A stretch of DNA of 64,000 bases, taken from positions 3,534,001 to 3,598,000 of the forward strand of contig NZ_CP025581.1 in the NCBI RefSeq assembly GCF_002865585.1. Reading direction: 5' to 3'. The DNA is from Nocardioides houyundeii (GTDB taxonomy: Bacteria > Actinomycetota > Actinomycetes > Propionibacteriales > Nocardioidaceae). Under the pieces are notes generated by a model. That model saw only the letters and a list, made by a program, of their open reading frames with translations. It ran no database searches and was not told where the DNA came from. Of this stretch, positions 8,357 to 15,804 are shown one piece after another. Each line of letters opens with the position of its first letter. Position 1 is the first letter of the stretch. The position numbers were made by a program, and so were the translations under genes.

Positions 8357-9261
8357 CTGGTCTCTCCATCGTCGTCGAACATCATCGGATCACGTCTGGG
8401 GTCTGCGGCCGCCCGGTCGGCGGCGCTGGGGACCCGCACCCAGAAGGCGGCTCCGGCCTCGTCCTGGTCGACCCCGAGCGTGCCGCCCTGCGCGACCACC
8501 AGGGCGCGGGCCAGGTAGAGCCCGATGGTCACGCCGGTGGCGTCGTCGTTGACGTCGAACGGGTCGAACAGGGCCTGCAGCACCGGCGGCGCGATCGGGT
8601 CGGCGTCCCGGACGACCCGCACCTCGACCCAGCCCGGCACCGCCAGCGCCTCCAGCCGCACCGACCGGGGTGCGGGCGGCAGGCGGGCTGAGGTCAGGAG
8701 GTCGCGCAGCACCAGGGAGAGCAGAGCCGGGTCGGCGTGCACCTCGGTGTCCGGGCCGAGGCCCAGCACGTCGTGGGCATCCAGGCCCGGGAGACCGATC
8801 AGGCAGTCGGCGAGCGCGACCCGGCGGGGCGACGTACGCAGCCGTCCCAGGGAGGCGGCACCCAGCAGCTCCATGTCGAGGACGCGCTGAGCCAGGCGCT
8901 TCAGGGCGTCGGCCAACCGGGCCACCGTGCGCTCGGTGCCTGCCGGCAGGTCCTCGTCGGCCAGCAGCGCCACCCATCCCTGGGCCACGGTCAACGGCGT
9001 GCGCAGCTCGTGGGCGAAGGCGGTGAGGAACCGGTCGCGCTGGGCCGCGACGTCGGGAGCGGGACGGTTGGTGACCGCGGCGGTGCCGGCGTCCACGAAG
9101 GCGTGCAGCCAGCGGTGCAGCACCGCGACGTCCACACCCGCTCGCTGGGCGACGTCGCCGGCGGGCGAGCCGGCGAGCACCTCGAGCACGGCAGCCACCC
9201 GCGGATCGGTCGTCTCGGCGTCGATCGACTCCGGGACGAGCGTCAGTCCGGACCCCTTCAC
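8353..9261 (-). CDS. sensor histidine kinase with N-terminal HTH-like region, degenerate ATPase
   Basis: 302 residues. Residues about 20-65 (VLEVLAGSPAGDVAQRAGVDVAVLHRWLHAFVD) read as a transposase/DUF1153-like helix-turn-helix. A HisKA dimerisation domain with H-box AHELRTPL (His84) follows, then a HATPase_c-like region. The ATP-binding boxes are eroded: the N-box region reads LVLRDLLTSARL without the usual Asn, there is no DxGxG motif, and the G2 box is only GVTIGLYLARAL. It has no transmembrane helix and no neighbouring response regulator. A DNA-binding or scaffold role with weak kinase activity is possible. It is coupled to the DUF1059 gene. Confidence 0.75.
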   Translation of the reverse strand: MKGSGLTLVPESIDAETTDPRVAAVLEVLAGSPAGDVAQRAGVDVAVLHRWLHAFVDAGTAAVTNRPAPDVAAQRDRFLTAFAHELRTPLTVAQGWVALLADEDLPAGTERTVARLADALKRLAQRVLDMELLGAASLGRLRTSPRRVALADCLIGLPGLDAHDVLGLGPDTEVHADPALLSLVLRDLLTSARLPPAPRSVRLEALAVPGWVEVRVVRDADPIAPPVLQALFDPFDVNDDATGVTIGLYLARALVVAQGGTLGVDQDEAGAAFWVRVPSAADRAAADPRRDPMMFDDDGETR

Positions 9262-9296
9262 GCCCCTCCCATCGGCCAGGCGTCACCGGACCTGAG

Positions 9297-9310
9297 GATC
9301 GCCTGCGATC
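9297..9310. promoter_or_regulatory. short palindrome upstream of the HTH-kinase gene
   Basis: GATCGC-CT-GCGATC is a perfect 6-bp inverted repeat lying 36 bases upstream of the kinase start and 67 bases before the divergent secreted-enzyme gene. Because the kinase carries its own helix-turn-helix, an autoregulatory site is conceivable. Position and symmetry are the only support. Confidence 0.25.
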
Positions 9311-9376
9311 GGTGATGGACACCACAGATTTCGTGACGCAAGATCAGCACCTGTCACACGAACCCTGGGAGAACAC

Positions 9377-10612
9377 ATGAGGATCCACCCCCGCGTCAGC
9401 AGCGCGCTGGCCGTACTGCTGCTGGCACCGCTCGGCGCCGCCGCCGTCGCCCCGGCCCACTCGGCCGAGCCGACGCAGCGAGCCGCCAAGCCCGCCCAGC
9501 CCGCCAAGGCCAAGGGCGACAAGCCGGTCACGGTGATGACCCGCAACATCTACCTCGGGGGCGACATCTTCCGCCCGGTGCAGGCCGCCAACGAGGCGCT
9601 CGCCGCCGGCAAGGACCTCCCCGGGGTGCTCAACGCCGTCGCGGTCTCCGCGGACTCGACCTGGGCGACCGTGGAGGCGACGAACTTCCCGCTGCGCGCC
9701 AAGCTGCTGGCCAAGGAGATCAAGCGCGCCAAGCCCGACCTGGTCGGCCTCCAGGAGGTCGCCCTGTGGCGCACCGGCCCGGTGGAGACCGGCTTCGGCA
9801 CCACGCTGGCGGTGCCCAACTCCACCACCGTCAGCTACGACTTCCTGGCCCTGCTCAAGGCCGAGCTCAAGGCCTCGGGCGCGAAGTACCGCGTCGCGGT
9901 GGTCGGGGAGCGCGCCGACGTGGAGGCACCCGCCTGGGACGCCGCGCAGCAGAACAAGCGCGACATCCGGCTGACCATGCGCGACGTGATCCTGCGCCGC
10001 GTGGGTTCGGGCAAGGTGCTCAAGTCCGACGACGGGATCTACACCTCCAACCTGGAGGTCAAGCTCGGTGGCGTGCTGCCGATGAACTTCGACCGCGGCT
10101 GGCAGTACGTCGACTTCAAGTCCGGCAAGCGCCAGTTCCGGTTCATCAACACCCACCTGGAGTCGGCCGGCTCGGACCTGGCCCTCGCCCAGGCGACCGA
10201 GCTCAACACCACGCTGGTGAAGCCGAAGAAGACCACCATCATGGTCTGCGACTGCAACTCCGACCCGCGCAACGACAAGGTCTCGACCGGTGACACCGTC
10301 GCGAACAGCGCGCCGTACGACTACCTCACCAAGGACGCCGGCCTGACCGACCAGTGGCTGGAGTGGGCACCGGCGCGCAAGGGCTGGACGTTCGGCCTCT
10401 CCGAGCTGGTCAACGACGCCACCGCGGCCGGCTTCGACCACCGCATCGACCTGGTGCTCTCCCGCACCCCCGACGGCAAGCCGCTGACGGTGAAGAAGGG
10501 CGACGTCACCGGCGACGAGCTCAAGGACCGGGACGCGGCCACCGGCCTGTGGCCCTCGGACCACGCCGGTGTGGTGCTCAAGCTGAAGGGGCTGCCGAAG
10601 AAGAAGGGCTGA
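9377..10612 (+). CDS. secreted endonuclease/exonuclease/phosphatase family protein
   Basis: 411 residues with a Sec signal peptide (cleavage probably near HSA-EP), then a Lys/Ala/Pro-rich stretch and an EEP-fold domain. Catalytic landmarks in order are MTRNIYLG (the N-terminal Asn strand), GLQEV (metal-ligand Glu), INTHLES (His/Glu), CDCNSDPRN (Asp-x-Asn) and WPSDHAGV (C-terminal Asp-His). Such exported enzymes hydrolyse phosphodiesters or phosphomonoesters of nucleic acids, lipids or inositides; which one cannot be told. The start ATG follows GGGAGAA. A strong hairpin follows the stop, so it is probably transcribed alone. Confidence 0.85.
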   Translation: MRIHPRVSSALAVLLLAPLGAAAVAPAHSAEPTQRAAKPAQPAKAKGDKPVTVMTRNIYLGGDIFRPVQAANEALAAGKDLPGVLNAVAVSADSTWATVEATNFPLRAKLLAKEIKRAKPDLVGLQEVALWRTGPVETGFGTTLAVPNSTTVSYDFLALLKAELKASGAKYRVAVVGERADVEAPAWDAAQQNKRDIRLTMRDVILRRVGSGKVLKSDDGIYTSNLEVKLGGVLPMNFDRGWQYVDFKSGKRQFRFINTHLESAGSDLALAQATELNTTLVKPKKTTIMVCDCNSDPRNDKVSTGDTVANSAPYDYLTKDAGLTDQWLEWAPARKGWTFGLSELVNDATAAGFDHRIDLVLSRTPDGKPLTVKKGDVTGDELKDRDAATGLWPSDHAGVVLKLKGLPKKKG

Positions 10613-10632
10613 CCTTCCTCCCGCTGCTCCCT

Positions 10633-10667
10633 CGCGCCCCTCGTCAGGATTGCCCGACGGGGGCGCG
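10633..10667 (+). terminator. GC-rich hairpin terminator after the EEP gene
   Basis: CGCGCCCCTCGTC and GACGGGGGCGCG pair across a 10-base loop with one bulge. The hairpin starts 21 bases after the stop codon. There is no U-tract, which is usual for high-GC actinobacterial terminators. Confidence 0.55.
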
Positions 10668-10681
10668 GGTACGTCCCGTGC

Positions 10682-11646
10682 ATGCGATTCGGATACTTCC
10701 TGTCCACCGAGGAGTTCACTCCCGCCGAGCTGGTCGAGCAGGCCAGGCTGGCCGAGGAGGCCGGCTTCGACGCCCTGTGGATCTCCGACCACTTCCACCC
10801 CTGGAACGACGAGCAGGGTGAGGCGCCGTTCGTCTGGTCGTTGATCGGCGCCATCTCGCAGGTGTGCTCGCTGCCGGTCACCACGGCCGTCACCTGTCCG
10901 ACGTACCGGATCAGTCCGGTGGTGATGGCCCAGGCGGCGGCGACCAGCGCGGTGCTGCTCGAGGGCCGCTTCATCTTCGGCGTCGGCTCCGGGGAGGCGC
11001 TCAACGAGCACATCCACGGGGAGGCCTGGCCCAGCGCCGACGTGCGGCTGGAGCGGCTCGAGGAGGCCGTGGAGCTGATTCGCGAGCTGTGGAAGGGCGA
11101 GTTCACCAACCACCAGGGCAAGTACTACACGAGCGACACCGCCCGGATCTACACCCTTCCCGACTCCCCGCCGCCGATCTACGTCTCCGGGTTCGGCCCC
11201 AAGGCGGTCGACCTGGCAGCCCGCATCGGGGACGGCTACATCACCACCTCCCCGAGGCAGGGCCGCTGAAGGAGTTCAAGGAGAAGTCGGGCGGCAAGCC
11301 CGCGCAGGTGGGGGTGAAGGTGTGCTGGGCCGACTCGGAGGAGGAGGGCGTCGAGGAGGCGCACCGGCTGTGGGCCAACTCCGGGCTCCCGGGTGAGCTG
11401 GCGCAGGTGCTGCCCTCGCCGCGGCACTTCGAGCAGGCCTCCGAGCTGGTCACCAAGGAGTCCACCGCCGAGAGCCTGGCCTGCGGCCCCGACGTCGACG
11501 CCCACGTCGACTACCTGCGCCCGGCCGTGGAGGCCGGCTTCGACGAGCTGTACGTCGGCAACATCGGACGGCACTACCGGGACATGCTCGCCGCGTACGG
11601 CGCCGAGGTGCTGCCCCGGCTGCGCGAGCTCGCCGCACAGCGCTGA
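10682..11646 (+). CDS. F420-dependent LLM-class oxidoreductase (apparent frameshift)
   Basis: Luciferase-like monooxygenase-fold oxidoreductase of the F420-dependent glucose-6-phosphate dehydrogenase-like family: MRFGYFLSTEEF, AGFDALWISDHFHPW, FGVGSGEALNEH and YVSGFGPKAVDLA are family landmarks. The frame stops at 11269 after YITTSPRQGR. The expected continuation (PLKEFKEKSGGK... to LRELAAQR) runs in the next frame to 11646. One extra C in the run 11250-11253 restores a 321-residue protein with EAGPLKEF at the join. F420H2-dependent reduction or oxidation of an unknown substrate is inferred from the family. It is either a recent pseudogene or, more likely, a base-calling error. Confidence 0.85.
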
Positions 11647-11691
11647 GCCGCCGATGGTTAGCAACGTCGTACTGCTGGGTACCGGGCCCGC

Positions 11692-11829
11692 ATGAGCTCG
11701 CCACTGGAGGATCCCGACCGGGTCGACCCGACGAAGTCTTCGGGTCGCCCCTTGATCATCACCGCGATGCTCGGCGTCGGGGTGCTGGTGCTGCTGGTGA
11801 TGCTGGCGATCGGCATCTTCGTGCTCTAG
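11692..11829 (+). CDS. small single-pass membrane protein
   Basis: 45 codons encode a polar N-terminus (MSSPLEDPDRVDPTKSSGR) and one long hydrophobic helix (PLIITAMLGVGVLVLLVMLA) running to the C-terminus. It lies between the LLM gene and the Rho-N-like gene on the same strand. No ribosome-binding site is obvious, but coding composition and the clean transmembrane segment support a real gene. Function unknown. Confidence 0.55.
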   Translation: MSSPLEDPDRVDPTKSSGRPLIITAMLGVGVLVLLVMLAIGIFVL

Positions 11830-11889
11830 TCCGCCCCACGACCACCGCCCACCCCCGTCGATCCCAGCCGCGTCCAGGAAGGAGTCCCC

Positions 11890-12174
11890 ATGCCCAGCGC
11901 CAAGAAGTCCGCCTCCGGACCCGGTCCCAGCGTCAAGGACCCCGACCTGTACGAGGAGCTCCGCGATGACGGGGCCAGCAAGGAGAAAGCGGCCAGGATC
12001 GCCAACGCGGCGGCCAACAGCTCCCGCTCGGCGGTGGGCCGCAAGGGTGGCGAGGCAGGCGACTACGAGGACTGGACCGTGGCCGACCTGCGTCGTCGGG
12101 CGGCCGAGGTCGGCATCGAGGGCCGGTCCTCGATGAGGAAGTCCGAGCTCATCAAGGCGTTGCGCAACCACTGA
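11890..12174 (+). CDS. small protein with Rho-N/SAP-like C-terminal helices (DUF7218-like)
   Basis: 94 residues. The N-terminal half is charged and repeats a pattern known from stress-linked small proteins (LYEELRDDGASKEKAARIANAA). The C-terminal about 35 residues (WTVADLRRRAAEVGIEGRSSMRKSELIKALRNH) form the helix-extended-helix of Rho termination factor N-terminal/SAP domains, which bind nucleic acid. AAGGAG sits 5-10 bases before the ATG. Related small proteins are widespread in actinobacteria and their role is not established. Confidence 0.8.
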   Translation: MPSAKKSASGPGPSVKDPDLYEELRDDGASKEKAARIANAAANSSRSAVGRKGGEAGDYEDWTVADLRRRAAEVGIEGRSSMRKSELIKALRNH

Positions 12175-12224
12175 GGTTGCGCACGAGGCCGTCGAACGGC
12201 GGCCTCAATGAAGAAGGAGTGCTG

Positions 12225-12368
12225 ATGGAATTTCTACTGTGGATTATCGCTGTCATCCTGGTGATCAGCGGGATCGTCACCCTGATCCGTGGGTCCGTGA
12301 TGTACGGGATCCTGCTGATCGTCGCGGGTCTGCTCGTCGGCCCCGGTGGCGTCAGCCTCTTCACGTAA
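12225..12368 (+). CDS. 47-aa hydrophobic membrane protein (DUF6131-like)
   Basis: A short protein of two hydrophobic helices (FLLWIIAVILVISGIVTLI and MYGILLIVAGLLV) that ends in GPGGVSLFT, a tail I associate with the DUF6131 family of small actinobacterial membrane proteins. AAGGAG at 12214-12219 precedes the ATG by 5 bases, so this start is preferred to the longer frame opening at 12177. It is probably co-transcribed with the Rho-N-like gene and closed off by the hairpin at 12390. Confidence 0.7.
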   Translation: MEFLLWIIAVILVISGIVTLIRGSVMYGILLIVAGLLVGPGGVSLFT

Positions 12369-12389
12369 GACCCGCAACATCCCTTGCTC

Positions 12390-12426
12390 GCCACGGCTCG
12401 CCGACCCTTTGTCGGCGGGCCGTGGC
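12390..12426 (+). terminator. 16-bp stem hairpin abutting the recC start
   Basis: GCCACGGCTCGCCGAC and GTCGGCGGGCCGTGGC pair over 16 positions (one G-U type mismatch) with loop CCTTT. It lies 22 bases after the small membrane-protein stop and ends at the base before recC ATG 12427. It could terminate upstream transcription. If recC starts at 12427, it would also hide the recC translation start in any read-through RNA. Confidence 0.6.
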
Positions 12427-15400
12427 ATGCTCGGCGCCGTGCCGCTCCACGTCCACCGCGCCACGCGCACCGATCTGCTCGCCGACGACCTGGCGAGCAT
12501 GCTGGCCACCCCGCTGCCGGACCCGTTCCTGCAGGAGGTCGTGGTGGTGCCGGCCCGAGGCGTGGAGCGGTGGCTGACCCAGCGACTCTCCCACCGCCTG
12601 GGCACCGGGGGCCGCGGCGGCGACGGCGTGTGCGCCGGAGTGCGGTTCCTTGCTCCGAGCTCCCTGGCCTCGATGCTGCTGGGCCGGGAGCAGGACGACC
12701 CGTGGTCCCCCGACCAGCTGGCCTGGCCACTGCTCGAGGTCATCGATGCCTCGCTCGGCGACCCGGGCTTCGAGGCCCTCTCGGCCCACCTCGGCCACGG
12801 TGACACCGACGACCAGCGCCGGGCCCGCCGGTTCTCGGTGGCGCGCCGGCTCGCCGGCCTCTTCGCCTCGTACGCCGTGCAGCGGCCTGCGCTGATCACC
12901 GACTGGCGCGCCGGGCACGACACCGACGGCAGCGGAGACCCGCTGGACCGCGACCTGCTCTGGCAGGCCGAGCTGTGGCGACGACTGCTGGCCCGGGTGG
13001 ACGCGCCGCCGCCGGACGTGCGGCACGCCACCACGCTCGAGCGGCTGCGGGCCGGGGGGACGGACCTGGACCTCCCGCCCCGGCTCTCGCTGTTCGGACA
13101 CACCCGGCTCCCCGCCACCGAGGTGGAGCTGCTCGCCGCCCTGAGCGAGGTGCGCGAGGTGCACCTGTGGCTGCCCCAGGTCTCCCCCGCACTGTGGGAG
13201 GCACTCGCCCCCAGCGCCGCCGAAGGACCGGTCCCGCGGGCCCTCGACACCAGCGTCACCCTGGTCGGGCACCCGCTGCTCGCGTCCCTGGGGCGGGACT
13301 CCCGGGAGCTGCGGCGGACCCTGGGGCAGGTCCCGACGGAGGGCGGCCCCACCACGCCACACGCGGGTCCACCTGCCTCCGGGCAGCCGGCGGCGCCCAC
13401 CAGCCTGCTGGGCTGGCTGCAGCACGACCTCGGCGCCAACGGGGCCCCCGACCCCGCCGAGCGACAGGCCCGGGTGCTGGCCCCGGGCGACCACTCGGTC
13501 CAGGTGCACGCCTGTCACGGCTCGGCGCGGCAGGTCGACGTGCTCCGCGAGGTGCTGGTCGGGTTGCTGGAGGACGACCCCTCCCTCGAGCCCCGGGACA
13601 TCCTGGTGATGTGCCCGGACATCGAGAGCTATGCCCCGCTGGTCTCGGCCGGGTTCGGGCTCGCCGACGTCACCGTGCCCGGCGCCGGCCACCCGGCCCA
13701 CCAGCTGCGGGTGCGGCTGGCCGACCGCTCGCTGGGGGCCACGAACCCGCTGCTCGCCGTGGCCGCCTCGATCGTGGAGCTCTCCGCGGGACGGCTCAGC
13801 GCCACCCAGGTGCTCGACCTGGCCGCCTCGGAGCCCGTCCGGGCCCGCTTCGGCTTCGGCGACGACCAGCTCGAGCGCATCTCCACCTGGGTCCGCGACG
13901 CCGGGATCCGGTGGGGCTTCGACCGTGGCCACCGCGAGGAGTTCGGGCTGGCGCTGGAGGCCAACACCTGGGTCGCCGGTCTGCGCCGGGTCCTGCTGGG
14001 CGCCGCGATGTCGGGGCAGGGGCACCGCGCCGTGGTCGGCACCCTCCCGCTCGACGACGTGGGGGACAGCGACCTGGAGCTGGCCGGCAGGCTCGCCGAG
14101 TTCCTCGACCGGCTGCACTCCTTCACCGTGCGCGCCCACGCCGCCACCACCGTGGCGCAGTGGATGTCGGCGCTGAGCCGGGGGGTGCACGAGCTGACCA
14201 CCACCGACCTCGAGGACGCCTGGCAGGTCGCCCAGTTCGACCGCGAGCTGGCCCGCATCGCCGCCGGCGTCGGCGACGGCGAGACCCGGCTGCGGCACGC
14301 CGACGTGCGGGCCCTGCTGGCGCAGCGGCTGCGCGGGCGGCCCACCCGGTCCAACTTCCGCACCGGCACCCTCACGGTGTGCACGATGGTGCCGATGCGG
14401 TCGGTGCCGCACCGGGTGGTGTGCCTGGTCGGCCTGGACGACGGGGTCTTCCCGCGCATCGCAGGAGTCGACGGCGACGACGTGCTGGCCCGGCGACCGC
14501 GCACCGGCGAGCGGGACATCCGCTCCGAGGACCGACAGCTGCTGCTCGACGCGATCGGTGCCGCCACCGAGACCCTGGTCATCACCTACACCGGCCGTGG
14601 CGAGCACACCGGCGCGGAGCGGCCTCCCGCGGTCCCGCTCGGCGAGCTGATCGACGCCCTGGACCGCACCGCCACCGCCACCGCCCCGGGCCGGGTGCGG
14701 GACCGGGTGCTGGTCCAGCACCCCCTCCAGCCCTTCGACGAGGCCAACCTGGTGCCGGGTCGGCTGAGCGTCGAGCCGCGCCCGTTCACCTTCGACCGGG
14801 CCGCGCTGGCCGGTGCCGTCGCGGCACGGGGCGAGCGGAGCACCGAGCGAGCGCTGGTGCCCGAGCCCTTGCCGGCGGACCGCGACCCCGCCACCGAGGT
14901 CTCGCTGGCCGACCTGCACGACTTCTTCCGCCACCCGGTCAAGGCGTTCTTCCGCAGCAGGCTGCACGTCTCCACGCCGTACGACGCCGACGACCCCAAG
15001 GACTCGATCCCGATCACCCTGGACGCTCTGGAGCAGTGGGACGTCGGCGACCGCCTGGTCCGCGACGTGCTGGCCGGGGCCGATGCGCACGCCGCCGAGG
15101 AGGCCGAGCGGCTGCGCGGGCTGCTGCCTCCCGACGAGCTCGGCGCGGGCGTGCTGGCGGGCGTGGTCGAGCGGGTCAAGCCCCTGGTCCGGCACGCCCT
15201 GTCGCTGCGCACCGGCACGCCCCGCACCCTGGACGTCGACGTCGACCTGGGCGGCCGTCGCCTCTCGGGCACCGTGGGCGACGTGTTCGGCAACAACCTG
15301 GTCCGGGTGAGCTACTCCAGCCTGGGCGCCAAGCACCGGCTCGCCGCCTGGCTCGACGCGCTGGCACTCGCGGCCAGCCGGCCGGACGAGAACTGGACCG

Positions 15401-15804
15401 CCCACACCATCGGCAAGTTCCGCAACGGCGGCAAGGTCTCGATCATCGCTCCCCTGCCCCAGTACGAGGCCATCGCCTGGCTCCGCGAGCTGGTCGCGGT
15501 CTACGACCGCGGGATGCGCGAGCCGCTGCCGCTGCCGATCAAGACCTCGCTGGCCTACGCCGAGGAGGAGCTGCACCGGCGGCGGGGCCGCGACGCCGAC
15601 CCGGACGCCAAGGCCCGGCGCGAGTGGGAGACGCCGTTGTTCAACGACTCCGGCTTCCCCCGGGAGGACGCCGACCCGTGGCACGTCCGCGCGTTCGGCG
15701 AGCACGCGCCGTACGCCGACCTCGCGGCGCCGCTGGGGCGCTATGCCTGGCAGGTGTGGGGCCCGCTGCTCTCTGACGACCGCGAACAGGTGCGGGGGAT
15801 CTGA
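12427..15804 (+). CDS. recC: exodeoxyribonuclease V subunit gamma (RecC)
   Basis: 1125 residues, the usual RecC size. The N-terminus (PLHVHRATRTDLLADDLASML... VVVPARGVERWLTQRLS) and the inactive-helicase landmarks (LVMCPDIESYAPL, VCLVGLDDGVFPR, RSEDRQLLLDAI) are characteristic. RecC recognises Chi and holds the RecBCD complex together during double-strand-break repair. It lies first in recC-recB-recD and overlaps recB by one base (TGATG). GTG 12439 is an alternative start that would free the initiation site from the hairpin just upstream. The long reverse-strand open frames here are GC-rich shadows. Confidence 0.93.
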   Translation: MLGAVPLHVHRATRTDLLADDLASMLATPLPDPFLQEVVVVPARGVERWLTQRLSHRLGTGGRGGDGVCAGVRFLAPSSLASMLLGREQDDPWSPDQLAWPLLEVIDASLGDPGFEALSAHLGHGDTDDQRRARRFSVARRLAGLFASYAVQRPALITDWRAGHDTDGSGDPLDRDLLWQAELWRRLLARVDAPPPDVRHATTLERLRAGGTDLDLPPRLSLFGHTRLPATEVELLAALSEVREVHLWLPQVSPALWEALAPSAAEGPVPRALDTSVTLVGHPLLASLGRDSRELRRTLGQVPTEGGPTTPHAGPPASGQPAAPTSLLGWLQHDLGANGAPDPAERQARVLAPGDHSVQVHACHGSARQVDVLREVLVGLLEDDPSLEPRDILVMCPDIESYAPLVSAGFGLADVTVPGAGHPAHQLRVRLADRSLGATNPLLAVAASIVELSAGRLSATQVLDLAASEPVRARFGFGDDQLERISTWVRDAGIRWGFDRGHREEFGLALEANTWVAGLRRVLLGAAMSGQGHRAVVGTLPLDDVGDSDLELAGRLAEFLDRLHSFTVRAHAATTVAQWMSALSRGVHELTTTDLEDAWQVAQFDRELARIAAGVGDGETRLRHADVRALLAQRLRGRPTRSNFRTGTLTVCTMVPMRSVPHRVVCLVGLDDGVFPRIAGVDGDDVLARRPRTGERDIRSEDRQLLLDAIGAATETLVITYTGRGEHTGAERPPAVPLGELIDALDRTATATAPGRVRDRVLVQHPLQPFDEANLVPGRLSVEPRPFTFDRAALAGAVAARGERSTERALVPEPLPADRDPATEVSLADLHDFFRHPVKAFFRSRLHVSTPYDADDPKDSIPITLDALEQWDVGDRLVRDVLAGADAHAAEEAERLRGLLPPDELGAGVLAGVVERVKPLVRHALSLRTGTPRTLDVDVDLGGRRLSGTVGDVFGNNLVRVSYSSLGAKHRLAAWLDALALAASRPDENWTAHTIGKFRNGGKVSIIAPLPQYEAIAWLRELVAVYDRGMREPLPLPIKTSLAYAEEELHRRRGRDADPDAKARREWETPLFNDSGFPREDADPWHVRAFGEHAPYADLAAPLGRYAWQVWGPLLSDDREQVRGI

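Noticed and set aside
12361..15705. Very long reverse-strand open frame opposite recC, and similar ones opposite the PKS genes (for example 33558-36500)
   Set aside because: Third-position GC bias removes stop codons in the opposite frames. The predicted proteins are Gly/Arg/Gln/His-rich with no family motifs, whereas the forward frames carry clear conserved motifs.
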